64,000 nt of DNA from assembly GCA_018873245.2 (NCBI GenBank), contig JAEMBT020000009.1, positions 12,311,112 to 12,375,111 of the forward strand, written 5' to 3'. Positions 39,390-50,031 of the stretch are shown here, piece after piece. The first letter of the stretch is position 1. The number at the start of each line of letters is the position of its first letter. This stretch comes from Archegozetes longisetosus. Its lineage: Eukaryota > Arthropoda > Arachnida > Sarcoptiformes > Trhypochthoniidae. Under the pieces are notes generated by a model. The model ran no database searches. It was not told the origin of the DNA and worked only from the letters and a program-made list of their open reading frames with translations. Made by a program: the position numbers and the translations under genes.

Positions 39390-39543
39390 CAGTCTAACTT
39401 CGCTTATGTGGTTCTTAATTTCTATATTAAGTTCTCACGGATTATTATTATTATTATTATTATTTATTTTTTTTTTATTTTTACTATTTTTATTCATTTT
39501 TAGAAACCATTTATCTACATGTCGAGTTATAGAGGTTTTACTG
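39390..39543 (+). mobile_element. MITE, family 3 (CAGTAAAACCTC ends)
   Basis: The right end, reversed, reads CAGTAAAACCTCTATAACTC and is followed by TA. The left end reads CAGTCTAACTTCGCTTATG. An ATT microsatellite and T-rich run fill the middle. A related left end is at 59493 and a related right end at 40300. Confidence 0.5.
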
Positions 39544-41283
39544 TATCTCAAACAAGCTTAACTTTTATTGTCCACTATTTCAGTTAGTGTAACATAATAC
39601 AGGCCAACGTTACTTACTTTTACATGCACTTATGTGGTTTATAAAACTAATACAAAGTCTCCATGGAAAAACACCACATTACAATTATTAATCCCCAAAA
39701 ACCATTCAATTACAAGTTGAAGTTAGCCAAATTAGGCTGTATCTCAAATAAGCGGAAGACTTGAATGGAAACAATGTTTGAGTTAATCAATTCTGAGACT
39801 TTATTGTTGTATTATTAGAAAATTTTGGTTCAAGTTTATTTGTTGTGCTTTCGAGTTCTCAAATATCAACTTGACAAACATTGAGTCAGTTGTTGCCACA
39901 TCTGTCTCACTGTCACCATAATTCAGTTAGCTCATAAATTTCACTCTATTGGACATTACAATGATTTATTTCTGAATAATTATTAGAGAATTGATGAATT
40001 TATTTGATTTTTGCTTATGTATAGTTTAAACTTGATAGTTATCTCTTAATTAGTTGTAAATAAGTTAGCTTAATGTCAGATAATTATTAAGAAAATCTCA
40101 TAAGTTCAAATAATAACATGAAAGCTTTACACATGAAACCATTGGACAAATAGTTTAATTTTTATATATTTAAGATAACAACTTCTCTATAAAACTTCTC
40201 AATTGTATAATTGAAATTAAATTAAAATGTAGTGAAGCCTAGATATAACAAAGTAAATTCTCCTTTCTTTTCAATTTTGGCATATCAAGGTTTTACTGTA
40301 ATTCATTTGGAAATAACATTGCTTTCCTGAATATGCCCTCAATTATTGAGTCAATTATTAACAAATATTTCACACATTAGATCATGAATTATTCTCATTA
40401 CATCCAAATGGATTTTTAGTCAATTTCAAGCTTAGAAGAGAATTTTCAAATAAGTGTCTGAATCTTCAAATAAAAGCTTGAATTTTGAAATTAATGCTTG
40501 AATTTTCAAATAAATTAAGCATTATTAATGAAAGAATTTAGAACTTGGAAATCATTTTCTCAAAAGTGGTTAATGAAAATGTGAGAATAAACTAAATAAT
40601 TAAGAAATTACTACTTAATTTCATGTAAGCTCATTAAATTAAGAGCATTTATCCTACAATTAACTTGCAACTCGTTTAATTTTTCAATAGAATTAGTTGA
40701 GAAAACTCCATAATAGTTGTCTTGAATTACGGAAAATTTATTACAAAAACTAATTATCATTTCATAGAAACCTTCGAGTCTTCATAACTCTTAGATGACT
40801 AACAGAAACTTTCCGTAAGCTGTTTGACATAATATTGTTAAAAACGTAGATTTCCTTCAATAAGATCAAGTAGAGAATTAATTATAAAAACAATTATCAA
40901 TGCTTTCAGAATGTCTAACATGTGGAAAATATAAAAGATTTAAACGTTTTCAAGTGATTAGTAGTTGAGAGAAAAGTAGGTGAATATGCTAGGGGCAACA
41001 AAAACAAGCATGCTAAATCTTACATATTCTTCTATAATAAATATCCTTAAGTCTTCTTTATCTCACCGTCTTTTCTTTCATGTTAATTTATCTTTCCATA
41101 TTCTAATCCATTATAAAATAAAGGACATACTGTCCTTGTCTGCTTGTCATCATCTCTCAAATAGGTAACTAGATAACTATTTTAAATTTATTTTACTGTT
41201 TTCTTTTTATTCAATCTTGTTGCTAATTTCTAAAGTGAATTGTAACGTGAACTGTAACGTGAATTATAAGCTAAATAATAACC

Positions 41284-41385
41284 ATGCTTATAATGAAAAT
41301 TATATTAGTTTTTATTTGTTCATTTGCTATATTTAATATTTGTAATGCATTTATCACCTATATTGAATCTAAATGTCCACTTCAG
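41284..41385 (+). CDS. HEX: Hexosaminidase exon 1 (signal peptide)
   Basis: Starts at the first ATG after in-frame stops; a second ATG follows three codons later. It encodes residues 1-34: [10 protein letters not shown] followed by more hydrophobic residues, ending near NA for signal peptidase, then CPLQ. The donor is CAG|gtaatt in phase 0. The 211-base intron that follows contains an AT dinucleotide run. Confidence 0.8.
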
Positions 41386-44300
41386 GTAATTGTTTATACT
41401 ATCAAACATATCAAATATATATATATATACTATATTTATATACTTAAGTGATTCTTAAAAACAAACATGTTTTTAACTTAAATTTGTGTTAGATTTCTAT
41501 TTATAAACACCTAAGTGCATATGAAAACTAAAAAATTATTATTATAATATTAAGACAAATTAGTAATAAACTAGCAAAATATTAATTATTAAAAAGGGCG
41601 ATGAAGCTCTACCAGGTTCTCCATGGCCATTACCACAAATATGGGCAAAATCATCTTATATATATAAATTAGACCCAAAATATGTTTTGATTACAACCAA
41701 TGCAGACAATTGCACAATAATTGGAGATGGATTGTGGCGATTATCTAATACTCTAAATACCATCTATAAAAGTGGTCATAAAAATGGCAGTTATCTTAAA
41801 AATAACAGTTATCTGCTTCAGTTGCGATCAATTCATTTGGAAATTGATAACATTAATGCTTGTAATTATATTTATCCTCAAATGGACGACAATGAGTTAT
41901 ATGAAATCGAAATACCATATCGCTCGACATTTGACTCGAGAATACATTCGGACACGATTTGGGGCGCACTCAGAGCATTAGAGACATTCAGTCAATTAGT
42001 GTATAAGAACGAGAATAACGAAATGGTGGTTAACGCGACTCGAATAAAGGATTGGCCACGATTTAGCTATAGAGGCATAATGTTAGACAGCGGTCGACAT
42101 TTTCTGCCAAAAAATGTCATTATGGCTAATCTTGATGCTATGTCTTATAACAAGTTTAATGTATTCCATTGGCATATCGTTGACGATCAGTCTTTTCCAT
42201 ATGAGAGTAAGATCTTTCCTGAGCTAACGAAACTTGGTTCGTATTCCCCTAAACATGTTTATACGCAAGAAGATATCAAACAAATTATTGAATATGCTAG
42301 ATACAGAGGCATCAGAGTTCTGCCTGAATTTGATACACCAGGTCCAGTAGTTTTTATATTTCTTTCTAAATTTACTTTTTCTAGTTTTATTTAGCTTTAC
42401 GTCTGATTTTAGGCTTTCAGTATGGGTCCGATGCGATTATTACAATTTTGTTGTTCTATGACTAGCATTGCCAGTAATTAATCTAGTCTAACCTAACCTA
42501 ACCTGACCTGACCTAACCTGACCCAACCTAAATTAGCTGCATCGGTGGTATAATTAGTAAAGTTAGGCTAGATTAGGTTAAGCAAGAGGAATGCTGCATG
42601 TAACTTGCTAGTCATGAGAAAACAATATTGTGATAACCATATGACTTTGTTATGCTAATACTGCAGATGTACGTTCTCTGTCACACAACAATTAGAATAT
42701 TATCGGTCACGTTCGGTCAGAATTTTTAGTATTATTTACTAAAATTAATTCGTAGGTCACTTTCGGCTACAAAATATTAAAATGATATCTGATAATCGAA
42801 AACTAAGTCATTTAGTTTCTCTTCAATATGACCGTTGAAACGGATTGTCATTTGCATGGGTAATTCAACAGATCACAATATGTTATTTTTCAGTCTTAAA
42901 TTTTGCAATACTAGCTAAAAGACCATGTCGCAATGCATTGTTAACTGTAATGGATAGATATTAATAGAACTAATAATTAAGTTTTTATGTCGTTATTGTC
43001 ACCAATATTACTAATAATATAAAGGATTGAACTCTATTTTCAGATCATTCAGATTTTGTTTGAGCCGAATGACTGAAAAATGTGAATAGAATGCAAAATC
43101 TTTAAGAACTTGCGATTTAAAGAAGTATATACAAAAAGCCATTAAAGTGATTGCAGTTATTACGAGACATTTTAATTTTCTTATCAATATGTTTATCAGT
43201 TATTTTATTCCAATTCACTTTGAAAACAACAGCTGTTATGAAAGTACCACACTGAGAAAACAATTAATTTTAACCTAAAACTTAAACTTTAGACAAAGAC
43301 AACCATAGACAACTTTCCAGTCGAATTCGGTAAATAGTTGTATGTGACCGAAAACTTATTATAGTTATTTTCGGCAAAATTTGATCTGTAACCGAGAACG
43401 TACTTAAAATTTACATGAACCACAAATAGAAGGCCTTTAAAAAATAACTCATCTGATTATCATATAGAAACAAATATTAAAAATAACTTTATATGAAATG
43501 CATAAGCAAGCTAAAATAAATAAGCAAGCTAAAATACATAAGCAAGCCAAAACATACATTAAGAATAACTTATCTATATGAAACACATAAGCAAGCTAAG
43601 CTAGACCTATTACGTGATTTGCAGGACATACACAAGGATTTGGAAGAGCACATCCAGAATTATTAACTCCATGTTACGGAGAAGGCGATGATAGGCCATT
43701 TACATCTAAATATGCAAAACATGCTTCTTCCGAAATTCTAAACCCTACTCTCAATTTCACTTATCACTTTTTCAAACTCTTCTTTCAAGAAGTCAGTCAT
43801 CTATTCCAAGACCATTTCCTCCATCTTGGTATGGATGAAGTTTATTATGATTGTTGGAGATCTAATCCTGATATATGGAAATTCATGATAAGTAATGGAT
43901 TGACTGACTTAAGTCAACTAGAACAATATTATGTGGAGAGAATGATTCAAAATATTGATGATATTGGGTTTAAATATATTGTATGGCAGGATCCCATTGA
44001 TAATGGTGTTATGGTATTTGTTACTATATATGATGCTTTACCTCAATTATGTTTGGTTCAGATGGTTAAGCATAGTATGAAGTTATAACTGAAATATTAT
44101 GTAACTGCATGCATAATCACATATTATAGTCTTTATTATAATTTGAGCATAATTATTTATTCAATATAATTCATACAGAGCTGATATAATACATTTGCAA
44201 TTATTTTTAATTTGACTTATGATTAGTTTTTTGAATTTGAATTTGAATGAGGGATATTTGCTTGAAATGATAACTTTAAACTTTTATTCATGCATACTTT

Positions 44301-46585
44301 AGATAATGGTCTCATTAACTTGAATTTTTCATATGAAACTTTATGTATAATATAAAAGATGTATGATGTAGAAAACTAAACAATGTATATGAAAAGTTAA
44401 TATTAAGAAAACCACTGTTTCAAGTATGTCTAAAAGTTTAATAGATACTAACTTGTCATTTCAAGTAGGCATTTCAAATAAGAGGCTAATTCTAATAAAA
44501 CTAACCATAAGTCGATTGGGAAGAGTTGAAGATCTCAGAGTAGGGTTGAATCTCAGTTCTATATGGATTATATTCAATAAATAATTATTTTCTTAAGAAT
44601 GATCAAATTACGATAAGAACCATAACTTAGTAATATCTGATTATGCATGCAGTTACATAATTTTTCAGCTTTCATTTTATACATATTATGTTTCATTTTC
44701 TCTACCATACATTTTTCAGGTAAAGCTTCATATGTAGTGTTCGCAACTTAATTGTGATAGATACACAGAATGAATTTTTGCTATGCTAACCTAACCTAAC
44801 CTAAACCTGAACCTCTCACACCTATCAGCTTGTTGCCAAATTTGACTTCAGATTTACTTTGTTAATATCTGATGATATTATAGTCTAATAGAAAACATAC
44901 CATCACAGTGCATCACCTTTGGTTGCTACCAAGGATCACTAAGCTTTTAAGTTTATACATTTACATGCTCTATATTAATGTTATTATCATACATTTTGAG
45001 CTGTCAAAATGTTTTGATCAATAAGTTTATTTGAATTGAAGTTTTAAGGCATCCACAAAGAGTAATTAAGGTTAGACGCAAGCTAAATCATAGAAAGCTA
45101 AATGATGAAAAATCGATATAATTTTAATAAACTCATTGGCTTCAATTATTATAGTTTACTCGTCAACAACAAATATATAATTATCTTTCGAAGATTTGCT
45201 TCAAAATCATTTCTTATGTCAGTAATTGCCAATAGGAGCAGAAATATATTTTACCAGAATATTATTTAATATCCACACTACTGACTACGATATTTCAAAT
45301 TGATTTTTTATTTTGAGGACGCTCTGAATTAGATTTTGATAAACAATAAATTGACAGATCTTTAAGAAATCCATAAGAACAAAAATTCAGAAGAATAAAG
45401 ATGACAAATATTTTTATTCTTCATATCCTTCGCTAACTTCAAAATGTGTTAGAGTATGAAATCGATTTTCATAGAATAGCATAGCTTAAAGTTATCAAAA
45501 ACAAAAACAAAAATAAAAATAAAAACAAAAACAAAAATCAGGTTCAGAAATGCATATAAGAAGCTTAGTCAGAATTAAAAGAAGCTTGGTCATTTATAAA
45601 AATTAATTTACAAACATGATTAATAATAACAGTTTAACCTAAATATTTTCTATTTAAATATAAAGTTAGCAAATGATACATTAGTAATGGTATGGAGAGA
45701 GAGATACCGTCATCCTAGCTCTAACAGTGACAGCTGGAAAGCTAGTGTGCAAAGAATTGTTAAACAAGGTTTGTCCAATCAGTCGAACCTCTCTGTTAGC
45801 AACTATTTCCTATCTATCACTCTGTTTCTCTGTCATGTCCTCGGTTGACTGCTGTGTAACCATTTGGTTGGGTCAGTGCTGTCTCTATGTTATAGATAGG
45901 ACTTTATAGCACTCACCCGACCACTTACTAATAACTGAGTTGCTAATAACCGGGTCAGACTGTAAGAGAGAAGCGGTCAAATGGAGAATTATTAATGCTG
46001 AGACAATTTAATGTAAGGTTACAAAGTGTTGGTATCGGCCTGTTGGTATCTTAATTATATCTCATACGGTCAAGACTGGGAGAAGTATTACAAATGCGAT
46101 CCTGGAAAATTCCAAGGTGCCCAATTTGACAACTTTTCATAACTTTTGCTAACTTTTCTATTCTTTCATCATTCTTGTTGGTTCATTTGTCCATTTGAAG
46201 GTAGTGAAATAGAAAAATCTATGGTATTGGGAGGCCAAGCATGTCTTTGGGGAGAGTACGTTGACGGGACAAATCTTTTATCAAGATTATGGTAAGTTAT
46301 TTGATAACACTCTTCGAGTCAATCCATGTAATTATTTAACAATTTAAAGGCCGAGAGCATCTGCAGTTGCAGAAAGATTGTGGTCAGACCCGTCTCAAAC
46401 CAATGACATTGAAAATGCTAGATTCAGACTTGATCAACACAGGTAGAGATGAAAGATTAGAATCATATTTTACAATCTTATCTCTCTATCAAAGGTGCCG
46501 AATGCTTCAAAGAGGTATTCCTGCTCAACCCATTCTCAATGGGTTTTGTGGTGATTATGAATGGGAAATGGATAATCAATTATGA
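41284..46585 (+). CDS. HEX: Beta-N-acetylhexosaminidase (GH20), spliced gene
   Basis: Removes terminal beta-linked N-acetylglucosamine or N-acetylgalactosamine from glycoconjugates; the hydrophobic N-terminus suggests a lysosomal or secreted enzyme. Exons join in frame: 41284-41385, 41597-42341, 43625-44013, 44076-44100 (tentative), 46018-46116, 46201-46291, 46350-46442 and 46495-46585, giving 544 residues, close to the usual 530-560. Visible landmarks: signal peptide in residues 1-24; GH20 N-terminal domain from PWPLPQ (about 40) to about 190; conserved arginine in LDSGRH (R201); [16 protein letters not shown]; catalytic pair D353-E354 in [17 protein letters not shown]; active-site tryptophan W470 in [13 protein letters not shown] near the C-terminus. 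The family usually has GGDEV, here GMDEV. The tract with DTI-x-x-VW that should follow VWQDPIDNG is absent from any open frame. Every other exon is free of stops. Family membership is very secure; whether this copy is fully functional is not. Confidence 0.93.
41597..42341 (+). CDS. HEX: Hexosaminidase exon 2 (N-terminal domain and start of barrel)
   Basis: The largest exon, residues 35-282 plus one base. The acceptor is ttaaaaag|GGC, in phase 0. It contains the N-terminal alpha/beta domain ([20 protein letters not shown]) and the first strands of the catalytic barrel ([51 protein letters not shown]). The exon must end at 42341 (CCA G|gtccag), because the next exon supplies the rest of the PGHT motif; reading on gives a stop within 18 codons. 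Confidence 0.92.
42487..42540 (-). repeat. CCTAA/CCTGA tract in hexosaminidase intron 2
   Basis: CCTAACCTAACCTGACCTGA and similar. It lies between exon 2 and the inverted-repeat element. Confidence 0.7.
42669..43403. mobile_element. Terminal-inverted-repeat element in hexosaminidase intron 2
   Basis: The left end reads GTACGTTCTCTGTCACA and the reverse complement of the right end reads GTACGTTCTCGGTTACA. The first ten bases are identical and 15 of the first 17 match. Inside each end are further copies of a GGTCAC-x-TTCGG motif (near 42703, 42754 and, inverted, 43347). There is no open frame, so it would be non-autonomous. No clear target duplication is visible. It occupies more than half of the 1283-base intron. 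Confidence 0.6.
43495..43600. repeat. Minisatellite in hexosaminidase intron 2
   Basis: Units of ATAAGCAAGCTAAAATA just before exon 3. Confidence 0.7.
43625..44013 (+). CDS. HEX: Hexosaminidase exon 3 (catalytic Asp-Glu)
   Basis: The acceptor is tttgcag|GA, in phase 1, completing the glycine of PGHT. It encodes residues 283-412, including [13 protein letters not shown], the catalytic [12 protein letters not shown] and [13 protein letters not shown]. The end is placed at ATG|gtattt (44013). The open frame runs on to a stop at 44086, but the added residues do not look like the family. The 3' edge is the doubtful part of the gene. Confidence 0.85.
44076..44100 (+). CDS. HEX: Hexosaminidase exon 4, tentative micro-exon
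   Basis: A 25-base segment between gcatag and gtaact reads YEVITEIL plus one base. It accepts phase 0 from exon 3 and gives phase 1 to exon 5 (T|GT). That is the only way found to keep the reading frame from exon 3 to exon 5, and the sequence fits the helix before CWYLN in the family. It would leave out the preceding conserved VW tract. An alternative is that 44014-44100 is one decayed stretch of coding sequence. Confidence 0.4.
44788..44815 (-). repeat. Short CCTAA tract
   Basis: CTAACCTAACCTAACCTAAA, adjacent to copy D of repeat family 4. Confidence 0.7.
44822..44945 (-). repeat. Interspersed repeat, family 4, copy D (inverted, in hexosaminidase intron)
   Basis: Read on the minus strand it gives GGTAGCAACCAAAGGTGATG, GTGATGGTATG, AGACTATAATATCATCAG, ATATTAACAAAG and AAATTTGGCAACAAGCTGAT. 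It is shorter than the others, lacking the AATATTCAAT block. Confidence 0.58.
45893..45962 (+). mobile_element. MITE, family 2, right-end fragment in hexosaminidase intron
   Basis: ATAGGACTTTATAGCACTCA then CCCGACC, ending GCTAATAACCGGGTCAGACTG and TA. The first part recurs at 57381-57407 inside a DUOXA intron. Confidence 0.5.
46018..46116 (+). CDS. HEX: Hexosaminidase exon 5
   Basis: The acceptor is atgtaag|GT and the donor CAA G|gtgccc, both phase 1. It encodes residues 421-454: [17 protein letters not shown], then [15 protein letters not shown]. This matches the family pattern (L)LS-x-x-WYLN-x-ISYG. An in-frame TAA directly upstream of the acceptor confirms that the start must be a splice site. 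Confidence 0.88.
46201..46291 (+). CDS. HEX: Hexosaminidase exon 6
   Basis: Lies after an 84-base intron with acceptor tttgaag|GT. It encodes residues 454-484, [20 protein letters not shown] then [11 protein letters not shown]. It includes the conserved active-site tryptophan (W470) and acidic residue (E472). The donor is TTA TG|gtaagt, phase 2. Confidence 0.9.
46350..46442 (+). CDS. HEX: Hexosaminidase exon 7
   Basis: Follows a 58-base intron. It completes the tryptophan codon and reads [19 protein letters not shown], then RFRLDQHR. The donor is CAC AG|gtagag, phase 2; reading through it gives TAG at once. Confidence 0.9.
46495..46585 (+). CDS. HEX: Hexosaminidase exon 8 and stop
   Basis: Follows a 52-base intron. 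It encodes [20 protein letters not shown], then YEWEMDNQL and TGA. The GIPAQP and GFC patterns are those of the family C-terminus, so the gene is complete at its 3' end. Confidence 0.92.
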
Positions 46586-46719
46586 GCTTATATGATTTAT
46601 AGTTATTATTATGTATTGCTATATCTCTAGAATTTGAACTCAATTTTTTGTTATTGAAATCTTTAAAAAGAAAATTGTCATACATTTATACACTTTATAT
46701 TAAGAGAAAATATTATATA

Positions 46720-46737
46720 AATAAATATTTAAATAAA
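46720..46737 (+). promoter_or_regulatory. Likely polyadenylation signals of the hexosaminidase gene
   Basis: Two AATAAA hexamers (46720-46725 and 46732-46737) lie 135-150 bases after the stop codon. In DNA this AT-rich they could occur by chance. Confidence 0.45.
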
Positions 46738-47446
46738 AACTAGTTAAACTTATATAAAAGTATTAAAGATTAAAGAAAAGTATAGATAAGAAAGAACTAA
46801 CAAACAAAAATCGATCGAATAGAAAATGATAGATGTCACCCATAACTCCATATATGAAAAGTACAACTTTAAATCTTTACTAGCCTTTACGCTAGCTTAT
46901 TATGCTTGAGTTACTAACTCATACGTTTTTCCTATTGCTTATCTACTTTCTGGTCTAATCTTTAGCTTCAGATAGTTTCCTCTAATAATAGTTTAATTCA
47001 TTTTAATTATATACTATCATCGCTCTTGTTTTCAAATCTAAATTTTATTCATTAATCATAAATATTTAGGAGAATAAAATCAAAACTTAATAAAGACACT
47101 CCTCTGTAACAGTTTATATTGAAAATTATATATTTTTAATTTTATGTATGGTTTCTATAATATTTCATCGATGTAAAGTAGAGCTCAACAACTATTGCAG
47201 CATTAAGTTAACTGAAATTGATTAACTAAATTGAAACATTAATGATATTAATGACTACTTGACATAGTGAAGAATATAACTCAAATCAATAATACTAATT
47301 AACATCTATGCTAATACTCAAATATTGGTTATTAGTACTGTAATAAGTTTAGTTAAGATATGGTAACTAATATTGATAATTATAATAAATAAAATTTCTC
47401 TAAGCAGTTCATCGATCTCTTTATAACTGTAACTTTAAAGCATTTC

Positions 47447-47502
47447 TAACCTAACCGACCCAACCCAACCTAACCTAACCTAACCTAGCCTAACCTAACA
47501 AT
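47447..47502 (-). repeat. CCTAA tract
   Basis: About ten CCTAA/CCCAA/CCTAG units in the intergenic stretch between the two named genes. Confidence 0.75.
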
Positions 47503-48155
47503 ACCAAAACTATAGGAGCTAGTACAATAAAACATGAATTATAACAAATAAGATTTATCGATTAGAACATAAGCATGACAAGTAATAAGAAATATGAAGA
47601 CAGTTATTAGATTGAGCTGACTTCACAAACATCAATTCATAATAGTAGTATTTCTTCATTAATATATACGAATAATTATTCATCTAAACCCAATTAAGAT
47701 TTATTTCTGATTGATATTATGCTAATACTAAGATTAACTTATTACATAGAACTCTTAAGAGTGAAATTATAAATCAATAGATAGTTATGTAGCATATTTT
47801 TTAGTTAAATTAGATACTATTTAGTTAAGTGTAGAATACATGTCAAGTAGTTAATGATTTACTATAACATTCAACTTATAGTTTAATTTGGTAGTATTGT
47901 AACACAACCAAATTTGTTGACTTGAATCTGTACTTGTGTAGCTTATAGATACAACAATATGATAGTTACATAGAGAACTATAACTTAAGCATGACAAGAA
48001 ACATAGCGTAAAATATAGCTTAACTAGCTCTTCCAAACAATTGAGTTACATGTAAGACAAAAGAAGTATAACTGTTAAGCTAATTAGAAGTTATATAACC
48101 AAGTAGATAGTGAAGCTAATGGAGAAGTTATAATTTGGTTTTATAGAAAAGAAAG

Positions 48156-48292
48156 GGTTGTTCATAATTTATATCAAGTATAGGGTCGTTCATAATTTAT
48201 ATTAAGGACTACTAAGTATAGGGTCGTTCATAATTTATATTAAGGACTACTAAGTATAGGGTCGTTCATAATTTATATTAAAGACTACTAAA
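48156..48292. repeat. Minisatellite, 38 bp
   Basis: Three and a half near-identical units starting TAGGGTCGTTCATAATTTAT. Confidence 0.85.
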
Positions 48293-48511
48293 ACAAGTCA
48301 TCAAATAATAATAATAAGATATTATCTCGTTTAGTTCAACTATTAGATCGAATCTGTTCTGAACATTAATGATCTAATGGATTGTGTGTTATGCTAAAAC
48401 TTGAGAGTTCTATCTCTCTCATTCTCTCTCACTCTATGTCTGTGTGTCTGTATGTCTCTCACTCTCTATGTTTGTATGTCTGTCTCTGTTTTGTTCTAAC
48501 TCTCCTTCTGA

Positions 48512-48513
<2 letters not shown>

Positions 48514-48599
<86 letters not shown>
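48514..48599. repeat. (CT)n microsatellite, long
   Basis: About 43 uninterrupted CT units between the two named genes. Confidence 0.95.
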
Positions 48600-48600
<1 letters not shown>

Positions 48601-48825
48601 GCGTGTTATTCTATATTTACATTAGTCCTAAATGGCATAATAGTAAGCGAATTTAAGTTGAATGCATTGTTGCGACCAAAACATGTAATCTAAAACGGAA
48701 AAGACACTTATGAACACTCAAAGACCATTTGTGCTAATGGTTATCACTACTGCTGGGTTTAACAATAATGCTTTTAATGGTTAGTGAATACCTATTACAT
48801 TACCAAATACTGGCATTCATTGCCT

Positions 48826-49056
48826 CACAATCGGAATATTCTGAATTATAAGAATGCTTCATCTGATTCCTGCACAATCAGAATATTCTGAATTATAAGA
48901 ATGCTTCATCTGATTCCCGTACAATCAGAATGTTGTGAATTATATGAATGCTTTATTTGATTCTCTCACAATCAGAATATTCTGAATTATAAGAATACTC
49001 CATCTGATTCGTTCACGATCAGAATATCCTGAATTACAAGAATGTTTTATCTCATC
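48826..49056. repeat. Minisatellite, 47 bp, with GAA-NN-TTC dyads
   Basis: Nearly five units. Each has CAGAATATTCTG and AAGAATGCTTC, both matching nGAAnnTTCn, a fixed distance apart. Confidence 0.85.
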
Positions 49057-49704
49057 CTTATTATCATCCCTGCTTTGAATCTCGAAAAGGCCATCAGAAG
49101 AAATTAGATGCATTGTTTCCAGTTTTATCTCTATATAGGTTACAATTATTGATCGTTTCATTGGAAATCTTATCAAATCAACTTAATTATTAAAGAAATG
49201 ATTGAAGAAATGAAAAAAATAAAATTGGAACAAAATTTTAATGAAATAATAATAATTAAATTAAATAGAGCCAATTTTGAAATACTATTAAAATAGTTGA
49301 ATAATAATAAATCTGATAGATAGATTAACAAAAATACAGTTCTGTATAAACAGAACAAATAATTACTGATAAACTAATTGAGTCAATGTACTATTAGCAT
49401 ATAATTATTAGAATTATATTAAATTCTTTCTTTAATAATATATCCTATCGCCCTACCTATCCCTACACTCTATAAATCTTACTTAATTATTAATTCATTT
49501 TTCTCATTCATTTTTCTTTTTTTAATTATTTTTTTTTCTAATTTTTTCTTTAAATTCTTGCTCAACTTTCCTTAAACTTGCTCTCTCATGACTAACGTTC
49601 CTTCAATTACACACTCGATTTTCAATTATTAGTTTTAATACTAATACTTTCAAATGAAATATTTTCTACTTCAGTTCAAATACTGATGATCCCTCAACTC
49701 AATA

Positions 49705-49854
49705 CAGTCGACTCTCTGTAGCTCAAGTCAGATATTGTGAAGAACTCGCTATAATAAACGCCATGAAAAAATACTATACCCGATATAATGAACTGCCGTT
49801 ATAACCAACGGATTCCTAGTGCAATAGAGCGCTGATTATAACGAGAGGTGGCTG
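49705..49854 (+). mobile_element. MITE, family 1, near-complete copy
   Basis: 150 bp with flanking TA. It begins CAGTCGACTCTCTGTAG and ends ATAACGAGAGGTGGCTG. The middle reads CGCTATAATAAACGCC and CCGATATAATGAACTGCCG, as in the other copies. Confidence 0.75.
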
Positions 49855-49900
49855 TACAAGCGATTGATTAGGCAACTAGTGAGGTTTTAAAACGTATACA

Positions 49901-50031
49901 CAGTCTGACCCAGTTATAGACAACTGGTCGGTGGTTAGGAAAAAAATCACTAATAACCGGGTTTGCCGATAGCCGAATTATCAATAACATGGTTTGCCAA
50001 TAGCTGAGTTGCCAATAAGCGGGTCAGACTG
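49901..50031 (+). mobile_element. MITE, family 2 (CAGTCTGACCC ends)
   Basis: 131 bp. It begins CAGTCTGACCCAGTTATAG and ends CCAATAAGCGGGTCAGACTG followed by TA, an 11-base perfect inverted repeat. Internally it has tandem AATAACCGGGTTTGCC-like units. It lies 46 bases after a family 1 copy. Confidence 0.72.

Larger units (their letters stand above)
38211..41283. other. Intergenic region upstream of hexosaminidase
   Basis: Holds repeat family 4 copy B, a MITE, a short AATATATAT array at 38805-38885 and AT-rich unique sequence. A transcribed 5' exon could end at about 40979 (AAAGTAG|gtgaat), but nothing confirms it. No clear core promoter was found. Confidence 0.5.

Noticed and set aside
48382..48693. 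Open frame of 103 codons
   Set aside because: Most of it is Leu-Ser from a (CT)n run; no gene context.
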